DNA from: Candidatus Sulfotelmatobacter sp.
Lineage (GTDB): Bacteria > Acidobacteriota > Terriglobia > Terriglobales > Acidobacteriaceae
Reading direction: 5' to 3'
DNA length: 35,668 nucleotides
Assembly: GCA_025462865.1 (NCBI GenBank)
Contig: JAOAPI010000077.1
Coordinates: 1-35,668 of the forward strand
Shown: positions 15,396 through 24,623 of the stretch, piece after piece
Position numbering within the stretch: position 1 is the first letter of the stretch
Layout of the letters: the number at the start of each line of letters is the position of its first letter
Position numbers and translations under genes: made by a program
Notes under the pieces: generated by a model
What the model saw: the letters and a program-made list of their open reading frames with translations, nothing else
Databases searched by the model: none
Told to the model about the DNA's origin: nothing

Positions 15396-18300
15396 ATGGA
15401 TTCTCGCAGGTTCTGGACCATCGTTCTGTCGCTGAGTCTTCTCGTGCTGGGAACAAATTTCTCCCTGTACGCACAGTCCACGTATGGCTCGATCGCCGGC
15501 GCGGTAACCGACACCTCTGGCGCGGCCATCTCGGACGCGAACGTCACCCTGACCAATGTGGGAACGGGGGAGAAGCGCAGCCAATCCAGCGGCAACGATG
15601 GACTCTTCACCTTTGTGAACCTATTCCCCGGTCAGTATCGAATTGACGTGGAGAAGACGGGATTCAAGCACTTCGCCCGCACTGATGTGACGGTAGAAGT
15701 ACAGCAGAGCACTCGCGTGGACGTGCCGCTGCAAGTGGGTCAGGTCAGCCAGATAGTGGAGGTCACATCGGAAACTCCATTGCTGCAAACGGAATCTGCT
15801 TCATTAGGCCAAGTCGTGGAGCAGCGCAAAGCGGACGAGCTGCCGCTAAACGGCCGGAATATCTTCAATCTGATCATAATTTCCCCGGCAGCCGTTGCCC
15901 AGGGAGGATCCGGCGGTTCTCCTGTAGGACAGAATCCGTTCAGTTGGGGCAATTACCAGATTGGAGGTTCGTTCGCTAACCAGGGCGCTGAGTATCTGGA
16001 CGGTCAGCCTCTAAACATCGGCTACATCAACTTGCCGATTATCATTCCGACACAGGATTCCGTTGGCGAGTTCAAAGTCCAATACAGCAATCTCGGGGCC
16101 GAGTGGGGCAAGTTCTCCGGTGGCGTTACGAACCTCAGCACCAAGTCCGGCACCAACGCCTGGCATGGCTCCGCCTATGAGTACTTCCGCAACAAGGTGC
16201 TGAATGCCAATGAATATTTCAATAAGCAGACGGAGTTGGCGAGCGGCGGGAAAAATACCGCTCCTCCATGGACGCAGAACCAGTATGGGTTCCAGGTTGG
16301 CGGACCGGTAATTAAGGATAAAACATTCTTCTACGTGAGCTGGGAGCAATATCGGCAGCGCACGGGTTCTCCCTTTACTACTTCCGTCCCTCAGCCCGCC
16401 ATGCTGACTGGGGATTTCTCTTCTCTCTGCACGCTGCCGGTTGCCCAGGGCGGAGCAGGCGGCACCTTCAACGGTGCCGGCATATGCAGCAACCCAGCCG
16501 GGCAGCTTTATGACCCGTACAGCGCGAACGCCACTGGCCTGCGCACCACTGCTTACGCAAACAATCAAATTCCAGCTTCGGAATTCAGCACAGCTACAAC
16601 TGTCCTCTGGAATAAATATTTTCCAGCGCCGAACCTTCCTGGCGATGTACAAAATTATCTGAGCGCGGCGCCGTCGGGCGGCAATACCAACCAGTTTGTG
16701 GCGCGAGGAGATCAGAGCCTCGGAAGCAACACGCACCTTTTCGGAAGATTCGCGTACTTTGGATTAACCGACTTGCCATCGAATCCGCTGGGAACGGGCC
16801 TCTGCCTTGATCGCTGCGCGGAAAAGTATCACACGAAAATGATCGTAGTGGGAGTGAACCACGTCTTCACCCCAACCACGATTCTCGATGTGAACCTGTC
16901 AGCCAGTCGTTTTGTCTACGGACGTCAGCCACTTCTCTCGGGATTCGACCTCACGACCCTAGGCTGGCCGGCAACTTACAACACTCCACCCAGCACGATG
17001 CGAACACCTCCTACTCCGGCGTTCCCCTTCAACAACGATGTCGGAAAGTCGCAAGGCAATAGCGCCATTGGCGATCACAACACTCAGTACAACATCACAC
17101 CCGCGTTCACCTTGATCCGGGGCAAGCACACGATTCAAACCGGCGCTCAGTTTGAATTTGGATACGATAACTACTTCCAGACCAACATCGCCAGCGGCGC
17201 TTTTGCCTTCGGCGGAAACTGGACAACATCGCAGGGAGGCGCGGGTCTCGTCACGAATCCCAACTTTGCATTTGCCGACTTCCTGCTCGGCTTGTCGCAA
17301 AATCAAGGAAGTTTCGTCAATCAGACCGAAGGCGTTGCTCAGGTTCCCGCTCAGACGAAAGGCTTGCAAGTGTACCGTGCCTTATACGCGGACGATACCT
17401 GGCACATTACCCCTAAGTTGACCGTCAATTTGGGGCTTCGCTATGAACTGCAAGGCACATGGTCTGACTCTTTCGGGCGGCTTTCCTATTGGGATCCGAC
17501 GGCGACCAATGCTACTGCGTCCGGCTGTTTCGGAGCAGGCACAACTTGCCCGGGCGATGCCTTCCTCGTGGGAACTGGCCGCAACTCCAGCAAGAACAAC
17601 ATCCCGATGGATAAGAAGGCGTTCTCTCCGCGGCTGGGCTTCGCCTACGCCTTGGATTCGAAGACGGTGATCCGAGGAGGCTTCGGCACCTTCTACATTC
17701 CGAACTACGTGTCGTTCGGGCTGAACCCTGACAACGATGTGGTGAATCTCGCGAGCACTCCTCTCCACGCTACTAACGACTCGTTCATTACTCCGGCCGC
17801 TATGTTGGATGGGGCTGGCTGCTCCTTCGGAGCGACCGGCTCCGTGTTTGCGGTAAGGGGACCAAACGGATTTGGCTGCACTCAGACCGGCCCCTTCGGA
17901 AATTCGGGCATTCTACCCCCGCCCGGACGAAACTTTGCCCCCCTGGCCGGCACTCTGGCTCCATTTCCTGCCGACATATCGAGTTTCGCGCTCTTTAACG
18001 GCAGCCCCACATTGGCTCCGTATTACGGGATCAACGGGCGTAGCAATCCGAAATGGGGATACGTCGAGCAATGGAACTTCGACATCCAGCGCCAGCTTCC
18101 TGCCGGTTTCTTTGCGGATGTTGCCTACGCGGGCTCTCACGGCGTTCACCTGCAGCAGTACTCAACCAATGTCGATCAGCTTCCTGACACCCTCTGGTCT
18201 CAGGCCGCAGCACTAACCGTACAGGTCGCAAATCCAATGGTGGGAACGAATCCCAATCCGTCTCTGAACGGGGCTACAGTTGCGGCAGGCCAGTTGGAGC

Positions 18301-19127
18301 GCCCTTATCCGCAATACAACGGGTTGTCGTTGGCTGGCTACGGTTGTTGTGAGAGTAGTTACAACTCTCTACAGGCGACTGTGACTCGCCGCTTCAAGGG
18401 CGGTGGAACACTGTTGGTTGCCTATACGAATGCGAAGCTCCTGAGTAACACTGATACCTTAACCAGTTGGCTTGAAGGGCCCACCGGCGGCGTCGGGGGT
18501 GTGCAGGATTGGAACAATTTGAAGGGTGAACGATCTCTCTCTTCGCAAGATGTCTCGCAACGCCTGGTGATCAGTTATGTCCTTGATCTTCCATTTGGCC
18601 ACGGCCGGGCCTACGCCGCAAATCTAACCGGCGTGGCCGACAAGATGGTTTCCGGCTGGGGCGTCGATGGCATTACTACCTTCCAGCGCGGCTTTCCACT
18701 GAAGATTACTCAGCCCGGTCAGACCGCATTGGAAGCCGCAAACCTTGGAGTTGCCAACATCCGTCCGGATGTGGTTCCGGGGTGCGATAGGAAAGCTGGC
18801 GGCGGCCACCTCAGCCAGTGGTTTAACACCGGTTGCTTCGCGCCGGCGCCTGATTATGGACCGGGGACCGAAGCACGGGTCGACCCCGTTCTTCGAGGGC
18901 CTGGGATCAATAACTTTGACTTCGCCGTCTTTAAGAGAACGAATATAGGCGAAAGACTGGGTGTTGAGTTCCGGACCGAGTTCTTTAACCTGTTCAACCA
19001 TCCATATTTCTCCATGCCGGCCACAGGTTTCGGCACCGCCGGATTTGGCGTGATCAATTCAACCGTTCAAGGCGGTGTGGCTTCACCCGAACGCTTGATT
19101 CAGTTCGCACTGAAGGTGGTGTTCTAG
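15396..19127 (+). CDS. Oar-like TonB-dependent receptor (paralogue of the 9379-12933 gene)
   Basis: This 1243-residue outer-membrane receptor starts at ATG 15396 after a strong AGGGGGA Shine-Dalgarno. The signal peptide ends at about 27 (FSLYAQ). A carboxypeptidase-regulatory-like domain covers about 30-110 (SIAGAVTDTSGAAISDANVT). The plug region and barrel follow, and the protein ends FALKVVF. It shares long near-identical blocks with the divergent receptor: QPLNIGYINLP, GGVTNLSTKSGTN, ERSLSSQDV, SYVLDLPFG and the cysteine pair GLCLDRC. It differs by several insertions in the barrel, including a cysteine-containing segment around 720-740 and a longer stretch around 800-870. It lies downstream of the sigma/anti-sigma pair in the same direction, so it may be transcribed with them or be driven by that sigma factor (inference). 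Confidence 0.94.
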   Translation: MDSRRFWTIVLSLSLLVLGTNFSLYAQSTYGSIAGAVTDTSGAAISDANVTLTNVGTGEKRSQSSGNDGLFTFVNLFPGQYRIDVEKTGFKHFARTDVTVEVQQSTRVDVPLQVGQVSQIVEVTSETPLLQTESASLGQVVEQRKADELPLNGRNIFNLIIISPAAVAQGGSGGSPVGQNPFSWGNYQIGGSFANQGAEYLDGQPLNIGYINLPIIIPTQDSVGEFKVQYSNLGAEWGKFSGGVTNLSTKSGTNAWHGSAYEYFRNKVLNANEYFNKQTELASGGKNTAPPWTQNQYGFQVGGPVIKDKTFFYVSWEQYRQRTGSPFTTSVPQPAMLTGDFSSLCTLPVAQGGAGGTFNGAGICSNPAGQLYDPYSANATGLRTTAYANNQIPASEFSTATTVLWNKYFPAPNLPGDVQNYLSAAPSGGNTNQFVARGDQSLGSNTHLFGRFAYFGLTDLPSNPLGTGLCLDRCAEKYHTKMIVVGVNHVFTPTTILDVNLSASRFVYGRQPLLSGFDLTTLGWPATYNTPPSTMRTPPTPAFPFNNDVGKSQGNSAIGDHNTQYNITPAFTLIRGKHTIQTGAQFEFGYDNYFQTNIASGAFAFGGNWTTSQGGAGLVTNPNFAFADFLLGLSQNQGSFVNQTEGVAQVPAQTKGLQVYRALYADDTWHITPKLTVNLGLRYELQGTWSDSFGRLSYWDPTATNATASGCFGAGTTCPGDAFLVGTGRNSSKNNIPMDKKAFSPRLGFAYALDSKTVIRGGFGTFYIPNYVSFGLNPDNDVVNLASTPLHATNDSFITPAAMLDGAGCSFGATGSVFAVRGPNGFGCTQTGPFGNSGILPPPGRNFAPLAGTLAPFPADISSFALFNGSPTLAPYYGINGRSNPKWGYVEQWNFDIQRQLPAGFFADVAYAGSHGVHLQQYSTNVDQLPDTLWSQAAALTVQVANPMVGTNPNPSLNGATVAAGQLERPYPQYNGLSLAGYGCCESSYNSLQATVTRRFKGGGTLLVAYTNAKLLSNTDTLTSWLEGPTGGVGGVQDWNNLKGERSLSSQDVSQRLVISYVLDLPFGHGRAYAANLTGVADKMVSGWGVDGITTFQRGFPLKITQPGQTALEAANLGVANIRPDVVPGCDRKAGGGHLSQWFNTGCFAPAPDYGPGTEARVDPVLRGPGINNFDFAVFKRTNIGERLGVEFRTEFFNLFNHPYFSMPATGFGTAGFGVINSTVQGGVASPERLIQFALKVVF

Positions 19128-19148
19128 AAATCTTTAGAAACCTTAACT

Positions 19149-19179
19149 ATTCGGGCCAGGATTCGTTCCTGGCCCGAAT
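19149..19179 (+). terminator. Strong hairpin terminator after the second receptor
   Basis: ATTCGGGCCAGGA (19149-19161) pairs perfectly over 13 bp with TCCTGGCCCGAAT (19167-19179), with the loop TTCGT. It begins 22 bases after the receptor stop. The downstream sequence is only moderately T-rich, but stem length and position make transcription termination the natural reading. Confidence 0.8.
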
Positions 19180-19264
19180 ACTCGTTTCCGCGCAAATTCT
19201 TCCGGATAACTTCTTTGATTGTTCCCAGCCTTCATCCCGTCCAAGCGTTGTATCCTTCCCAGGC

Positions 19265-19684
19265 ATGAGAACAATTCACACCATCGACTACCTCGAGGCG
19301 AAACGGGCTGTCGAGTTGATCATTGAAAAAGCGCAGCACATGCAGAAGTCCGCGGCGGTGGCGGTTGCCGATGCCCACGGCGACCTCATCTGCCTTGCCC
19401 GCATGGACGGCGCTCCTATCTCTTCCATCCACATCGCCATGAACAAGGCTTGGACCGCGGCGCGCGAGCGCAAACCAACCAAAGAGATTGGCGAGAAGGT
19501 GAAGAACCCCGAGAAGGGCCACGACATAGCCTATTACGGCGATCCTAAATATGTCGGATGGGGTGGCGGCATTCCGGTGTGGAAGAATGGCGAGGTGGTG
19601 GGAGCGGTTGCGGTCAGTGGCCTATCCTCCGATGAAGACATTGCGTTGGCGAAGATAGGCGTGGAGTTGATCGCTGCGTTATAG
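19265..19684 (+). CDS. GlcG/HbpS family protein
   Basis: This 139-residue protein covers the whole GlcG/HbpS domain. The N-terminal part reads DYLEAKRAVELIIEKAQ then AVAVADAHGDLICLARMDGA, followed by MNKAWTAARERKPT. The C-terminal half has the family's Gly-rich segment WGGGIPVWKNGEVVGAVAVS and ends in the typical ALAKIGVELI helix. HbpS in Streptomyces is a secreted haem-binding sensor partner, while GlcG in E. coli sits in the glycolate operon without a proven function. This copy has no signal peptide and is probably cytoplasmic. It stands between the strong terminator and the GH3 gene, so it may form a two-gene unit with the latter. The ATG has only a weak AGG upstream. Confidence 0.9.
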   Translation: MRTIHTIDYLEAKRAVELIIEKAQHMQKSAAVAVADAHGDLICLARMDGAPISSIHIAMNKAWTAARERKPTKEIGEKVKNPEKGHDIAYYGDPKYVGWGGGIPVWKNGEVVGAVAVSGLSSDEDIALAKIGVELIAAL

Positions 19685-19763
19685 CATCTATGATCTGCGC
19701 GTAGGGTAGGAAGAACTTTCTGTGTCGAATCGCTTTACGAAGAGATTGGCTCCGAGGTTCCCA

Positions 19764-22262
19764 ATGTTGCGCAAAATTCAACCCCTCTTTTTTCTCCTTC
19801 TCCTCCCGATTCTTCCAGCAGTCTGCCAGCAGACAGCGGCCCCAACAGCCGACGTGGAGGCGCGCATCGATTCCATGCTCAAGCACCTCACGCTGGAGGA
19901 GAAAATCGATCTCATCGGTGGCCAGGACGATTTTTATATTCGCGCCAATCAACAGATCGGTCTGCCCCGGTTGAAAATGGCCGACGGGCCAGTCGGAATC
20001 CGCAACTACGGCGCATCCACTGCTCTGGCAGGTGGAATCGCGCTGGCGGCTACATGGGATCTGGACCTGATTCACCGGGCCGGCATTGTGCTGGGCGATG
20101 ATGCGCGCGCCCGTGGCGTCCACTTTCTTCTGGGTCCGGGAGTCAACATCTATCGCGCTCCGATGAATGGACGCAACTTCGAATATTTTGGCGAAGATCC
20201 TTTTCTTGCGGCGCGGACCGCGGTCGCTTACATCAATGGCGTTCAGTCGCGAGGGGTTTGCGCGACAATCAAGCATTTCGTTGGGAATAACTCGGAGTAC
20301 GATCGCCACAAAGTGGATTCCATCATCGACGAGCGCACGTTGCGCGAAATTTATTTACCCTCCTTTGAAGCGGCTGTCAAAGAAGCCCATGTTTGTTCCA
20401 TCATGGATTCCTACAATCTCACGAATGGCGAACACATGACTCAGAACGGCTATCTCAATAATGAGGTCGTCAAGAAAGAATGGGGCTTTAAGGGAATAAT
20501 TATGTCGGATTGGACGTCCACCTACGACGGAGTTGCCGCGGTGAACGGGGGCCTCGATCTGGAAATGCCATTCGGCAAAGTCATGAACCGGGCCACGTTG
20601 TTGCCGGCCGTCAAAGCAGGTAAGGTCAGCGAAGCGACATTGGATGACCACGTGAGGCGCATTCTGCGCACCGCCATCCAAATGGGCTGGCTCGATCGCG
20701 ATCAGAGCGAACTTTCTATTTCCCGTTACAATCTCGAGGGCCGCGCCGTCGCGCTCGAGGCTGCCCGCGCCAGCATCGTACTGCTCAAGAACGAAAGCAA
20801 CCTTCTGCCGCTGGATAGAGCAAGGATCAAGAGGATCGCTGTCGTTGGTCCTGATGCCTATCCTGCCGCGCCAGTTGGTGGCGGTAGCGCAGCCGTGCGT
20901 CCGTTCAACGCCGTGAGTTATTTGGAGGGTCTCGCCAACTATTCCGCAAACGTCAAAGTCTCATACGATTCGGGCAATCCCTCGCTCTCGGAAATGGCCA
21001 AGCAGACACGCTTCGTTACTGAGTCCTCCGGGGGCGCGCCCGGTCTGAAGGTCGAATATTTTGCCTCCACTGATCTGAGTGGTGCGGCCCACCTGAAGAG
21101 CACGGATAAGAGCCTGGACTACGGCGACGAGAATCCTCTTCCCGCAAGCTTCAACTCGGGCCGTTGGACGGGCTATTACGTTGCCAGGGAGGCCGCGCCT
21201 TATCACGTTTTTGTTCAGTCCATGGGTGAGCAAGGCGGAGTCCGCCTCTACCTCGACGAAAAATTGCTGGTGGACGACTGGGAGCGGCACACGGCGCTGG
21301 TCTACGACGTCCCACTGCATCTCACGACAGGGTCGCACAAGGTTCGTATTGAAGCGTACCGGACCGATTCCTGGAATAATCCCCATCTGCGCCTGGGAAT
21401 CGTTGCCACCGCATCGATGGTGAATCCCGAAGCTCGCGCAATTGCCTCCAGTTCCGATGCAGTTGTCGTGGCCGTGGGATTTGATCGTTACAGCGAAAGT
21501 GAAGGTTCCGATCGCAGCTTCCAGTTGCCCACAGGACAGAACGAACTGATCGAAGCTATGCTCGCTGCAAACAAGAATGTGATCGTTGTAGTCAACGCCG
21601 GCGGCGTCGTGGACATGAGTACCTGGGTGAATCGAACGCCCGCATTACTGCAGGCCTGGTATCCGGGACAGGAGGGCGGAGCAGCCCTGGCGCAGATTCT
21701 TTTCGGAGACTTCAGCCCTTCAGGCAGACTGCCAATTAGTTTCGAGAGTCGCCTCGAGGACAATCCTGCTTATCCGAACTACTATCCCAATGATGGTGAC
21801 AAGCGGGTGAAATACAACGAGGGAATCTTCGTGGGTTACCGGCGCTATGACAAAACGGGTGTAAAACTTCTGTTTCCTTTCGGCTTTGGACTCTCTTACA
21901 CCACCTTCAAGTTCAGCGACCTCGCGATTACACCTTCGTCAACCACCGGCGATCAGCCTGTAACGGTATCCTTTAATGTGACCAACACCGGAAATCGCGA
22001 GGGCGCCGAAGTTGCCGAACTCTATGTCAGCGACCACAACGCAAATGTGTCCCGCCCAGTAAAGGAACTCAAGGGATTTGCCAAGGTGAACCTTAAGCCA
22101 GGCGAAACTCAGAAAGTCTCGATCACACTGGATTCTCGTGCGTTCTCTTACTACGATCCAAAGATCCGCAAGTGGACAGCAAGCCCAGGAGAGTTTGGAG
22201 TGATGGTCGGAGAGTCGGTCGCCGATATCGATCTGCAAGGGGTATTACGCTTGATGCAATAA
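19764..22262 (+). CDS. Exported glycoside hydrolase family 3 beta-glycosidase with PA14 insert
   Basis: This GH3 enzyme cleaves beta-linked sugars from non-reducing ends. ATG 19764 is preferred because the signal peptide begins there (MLRKIQPLFFLLLLPILPAV) and a GAGG precedes it; GTG 19722 would add 14 residues. The following numbering counts from the GTG. The TIM-barrel domain covers about 45-330, with KHFVGNN at 184-190 and the nucleophile Asp263 in MSDW. The second domain contains a PA14 insertion at about 440-560 (GLKVEYFASTDLSG to the LRLGI region). The acid/base is probably Glu594 in SESEGSDR. A fibronectin-III-like domain occupies about 730-840. PA14 inserts in GH3 usually shape the substrate pocket. 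Glycan supply through the nearby receptors is plausible but unproven. Confidence 0.95.
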   Translation: MLRKIQPLFFLLLLPILPAVCQQTAAPTADVEARIDSMLKHLTLEEKIDLIGGQDDFYIRANQQIGLPRLKMADGPVGIRNYGASTALAGGIALAATWDLDLIHRAGIVLGDDARARGVHFLLGPGVNIYRAPMNGRNFEYFGEDPFLAARTAVAYINGVQSRGVCATIKHFVGNNSEYDRHKVDSIIDERTLREIYLPSFEAAVKEAHVCSIMDSYNLTNGEHMTQNGYLNNEVVKKEWGFKGIIMSDWTSTYDGVAAVNGGLDLEMPFGKVMNRATLLPAVKAGKVSEATLDDHVRRILRTAIQMGWLDRDQSELSISRYNLEGRAVALEAARASIVLLKNESNLLPLDRARIKRIAVVGPDAYPAAPVGGGSAAVRPFNAVSYLEGLANYSANVKVSYDSGNPSLSEMAKQTRFVTESSGGAPGLKVEYFASTDLSGAAHLKSTDKSLDYGDENPLPASFNSGRWTGYYVAREAAPYHVFVQSMGEQGGVRLYLDEKLLVDDWERHTALVYDVPLHLTTGSHKVRIEAYRTDSWNNPHLRLGIVATASMVNPEARAIASSSDAVVVAVGFDRYSESEGSDRSFQLPTGQNELIEAMLAANKNVIVVVNAGGVVDMSTWVNRTPALLQAWYPGQEGGAALAQILFGDFSPSGRLPISFESRLEDNPAYPNYYPNDGDKRVKYNEGIFVGYRRYDKTGVKLLFPFGFGLSYTTFKFSDLAITPSSTTGDQPVTVSFNVTNTGNREGAEVAELYVSDHNANVSRPVKELKGFAKVNLKPGETQKVSITLDSRAFSYYDPKIRKWTASPGEFGVMVGESVADIDLQGVLRLMQ

Positions 22263-22315
22263 ATCGGCCCTTTCGCTGATATTGGCGGGATTAAACGGCG
22301 ACCGTCAACGGGGAT

Positions 22316-22657
22316 TCATCTCAAGTGTTTGCTCTTATCGGCAAGAATTGAGCGGACTAATTCCGCCGTGTCGAGCGGCACGAAGTCCGGTGAGTCATAA
22401 TACCCGGTTCGCACAATCTCCTCCGGCGTCCCATAGCCACGATCATGAGCCGTCTTACAGACCTCATAGGACTTTAGCTCGTCCTCGTTCCACAGGCTAA
22501 GCACAAACGGGATTTTACAAGAGCAGTTCAGCACATATTCGGCACGGGAGTTGCGTGCGTTTCGCACCAGATAAGATCGATTGCGGTAGGGGCTGAATCC
22601 AATCAGGTATCGCGTGAGGCACTTGGGACACTCTACGCAGTGGCGAACAAAGGGCAT
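22316..22657 (-). CDS. Small cysteine-rich hypothetical protein (113 aa)
   Basis: This minus-strand ORF runs from ATG 22657 to the stop at 22316 and is convergent with the GH3 gene. The product has ECPKCLTRYLIGFSPYRNRS (Cys10, Cys13) and later VLNCSCKIPF (Cys45, Cys47), a likely four-cysteine zinc-binding site. The C-terminal half contains a charged segment with GYGTPEEIVRTGYYDSPDF. There is no signal peptide or membrane segment. The start lies one base after the stop of the preceding small ORF, so the two are probably one operon. I do not recognise a named family. Length, cysteine pattern and composition indicate a real gene. Confidence 0.7.
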   Translation of the reverse strand: MPFVRHCVECPKCLTRYLIGFSPYRNRSYLVRNARNSRAEYVLNCSCKIPFVLSLWNEDELKSYEVCKTAHDRGYGTPEEIVRTGYYDSPDFVPLDTAELVRSILADKSKHLR

Positions 22658-22658
22658 C

Positions 22659-22820
22659 TTAATCGTCCGTTTTCATTAGGTTCTCTAATCCATCCTGCCG
22701 TTTTGCAGAATGGCTGGCGTTATCCCCACCATTGCCGGAAGTAATCGAGGAGAGCAAAGCCAACCTCGGATCCGGGGTTGTACGACCGGCTATCGGGGAT
22801 TCCTGGAACGCCCTCCGCAT
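22659..22820 (-). CDS. Small hypothetical protein (53 aa) upstream of the cysteine-rich gene
   Basis: This short minus-strand ORF starts at ATG 22820, preceded closely by GGGAGAG; an in-frame TTG at 22847 would add nine residues. It ends in TAA one base before the ATG at 22657. The product (MRRAFQESPIAGRTTPDPRL to ENLMKTDD) is polar and without cysteines. No family is recognised. The near-abutting junction with a better-supported gene suggests translational coupling. The 276 bases upstream (22821-23096) show no gene that I would defend. Confidence 0.45.
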   Translation of the reverse strand: MRRAFQESPIAGRTTPDPRLALLSSITSGNGGDNASHSAKRQDGLENLMKTDD

Positions 22821-23096
22821 CTCGCTCTCCCATCCCAAGACAGTCAATCAATCACTGAGAATCAGCTCAGCCCGGCTCGCGTCGCGACTCCAAAACTAGA
22901 TCGAAGCGGGGCATTGCGTTGGACATTTACGGACTTTGTTCCAGGATGGTTGGATGTTTCCGGACATGACTCCCGAGTGGTGACATTCGTGGTGATCAAG
23001 ATGGACGAGCTAGGCTAGAAACGCTGGACCTGGCGGATACTGCTTGCAGGCAAAGGGGAGTCGCGCTGGTTAAGTGGCGACGTCTGAAGGAGTTCT

Positions 23097-24623
23097 TCAG
23101 ATGGCCGTCGTCAGGTGCTCTTGCATATTGCTCCTTGCGCGCGAAATGTCGGTTTCAGCAGCAGTGCTGTGGTGTCCACGTGCTCGGGCCTTGCTGATGC
23201 CACTCCAGACATAGATTGCCGCGTAGGCTCGCCAAGGTCGCCAAGTTTCAGCACGTTCTTCCAGTTCCCGATGACTTGCAGCGCCTACGGCGCTCAATAG
23301 GCCAATGTCGCCTGAGGGAAATGCATCGGGCTCTCCGAGCGCCCGCATCGCTATATATTGAGCTGTCCACTTCCCAATCCCGGGAACCTCACACAAGCGA
23401 GCCAGAAAAATGTCGGGATCGATTACACCCTCAAAACAGATTTCACCTCGAGAAACCGATCGCGCTAAACTGCGAATGCTGAGCGCTCGTGGCTTCGTCA
23501 ATCCGATGCCGGCGAGACTGGCATCAGCAAGAACTTCCGGAGTCGGAAAAAGATGGGTAAGACCGTGACCGCCGGAGAATGGCTGCCCAAAAGCCTTTAC
23601 AAGCCGACCCGCAAGTGTCGACGCGCCTTTGACCGTTATCTGCTGGCCGAGAATCGCCCGAACCGCGAGTTCAAACCCGTTCCAGGAACCCGGCAGTCGC
23701 ATCCCCGGATTAGTCTCGACCAAGTCAGCCAACAGGGGATCGGTTTTTAGAGTCTCACCGATCGCCTCCCAGTCTGCGTTCACGTCGAACATCCGACGTA
23801 TTTTTTCAATAATAAGGAACAGGTCACGCGCATCTGAAAACTCAACCCTTGCGACAAGCGCCGGAACGCTCTCGTCAAGGAAAACTTCAATATGACCGTG
23901 GCGGCCATTTAACGAAATCGAGCGGCGATAACAACGATGATCAACTAACTCCACGCCAGGGATGGCGCGAGCACCAAGGAATGCGAGCATCCCTTTCCAG
24001 TTATAAGGAGGACGGAAGCGAAGCCGAAATAAGTATTGGTTGCTTGGCTGGATTTCTTGTATTCGCACCAGTCGCCGAATTTGAGTTGGAGTTCGATGAT
24101 AGGTTTTTGAAATCGCGGCATTGAATCGCCGGACGCAGCCAAAGCCGGAGGCGACGGCGACTTGGATCATTGGCAAGGTTGTCTCGTCAATCAGCCTTTT
24201 CGCAAAATGGAGCCGACGAGTCTGAGCGACAGTACTGGGTGTTGCTCCCAGGTGGTTCATAAAGAGGCGGCGAAGATGGCGCGCGCCAATTCCCAATCGG
24301 CAAGCGAGCTTTTCCACTCCACCGTCTTCCAGGCCAGCTTCCGCGATCAGCCGCAATGCTCTCGAAACTATGGCCGGAGTGCCTAGCCAAGCTGGGGTCC
24401 CAGGGGAGCACTCCGGACGACAACGCAGACAGGGGCGAAATCCTGCTTCGGCGGCCGCGGCAGCATTGGGGAAGTAACGGACGTTCTTGTCTTTGACTGT
24501 CGGTACAGGACAACTGGGACGACAATAGATTTTCGTAGTGAGTATGCCAACAAAGAACTTCCCGTCGAATCGCACATCGCGCGCCACCCTCGCGCGCCGG
24601 CGAGCCTGCCAGTCAAAATTCAT
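23097..24623 (-). CDS. alkA: Ada-AlkA fusion: DNA-3-methyladenine glycosylase with Ada-type sensor domain
   Basis: This DNA-alkylation repair protein has four parts (numbered from an upstream ATG at 24683). The Ada metal-binding domain, about 23-95, has all four zinc cysteines: C54, C58, C85, C88 (YCRPSC, PCLRCRPE). An AraC-type HTH lies at about 105-205 (EKLACRLGIGARHLRRLF; SGFGCVRRFNAAI). An AlkA N-terminal domain covers about 215-295. The HhH-GPD glycosylase part, about 335-500, has CEVPGIGKWTAQYIAMRALG and the likely catalytic Asp459 in FPSGD. I favour ATG 24623 because family members begin about there; neither start has a clear Shine-Dalgarno. In E. coli Ada's first part accepts methyl groups from phosphotriesters and activates transcription, so this fusion may sense and repair in one chain. 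No O6-methyltransferase domain is attached. Confidence 0.93.
   Translation of the reverse strand: MNFDWQARRRARVARDVRFDGKFFVGILTTKIYCRPSCPVPTVKDKNVRYFPNAAAAAEAGFRPCLRCRPECSPGTPAWLGTPAIVSRALRLIAEAGLEDGGVEKLACRLGIGARHLRRLFMNHLGATPSTVAQTRRLHFAKRLIDETTLPMIQVAVASGFGCVRRFNAAISKTYHRTPTQIRRLVRIQEIQPSNQYLFRLRFRPPYNWKGMLAFLGARAIPGVELVDHRCYRRSISLNGRHGHIEVFLDESVPALVARVEFSDARDLFLIIEKIRRMFDVNADWEAIGETLKTDPLLADLVETNPGMRLPGSWNGFELAVRAILGQQITVKGASTLAGRLVKAFGQPFSGGHGLTHLFPTPEVLADASLAGIGLTKPRALSIRSLARSVSRGEICFEGVIDPDIFLARLCEVPGIGKWTAQYIAMRALGEPDAFPSGDIGLLSAVGAASHRELEERAETWRPWRAYAAIYVWSGISKARARGHHSTAAETDISRARSNMQEHLTTAI

Noticed and set aside
16011..16736. 241-codon minus-strand ORF inside the second receptor
   Set aside because: Same explanation: antisense shadow of a well-supported receptor gene with no RBS or domain.
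22710..23018. 102-codon plus-strand ORF
   Set aside because: It is antisense to the small minus-strand ORF; composition is unlike a folded protein and there is no Shine-Dalgarno.
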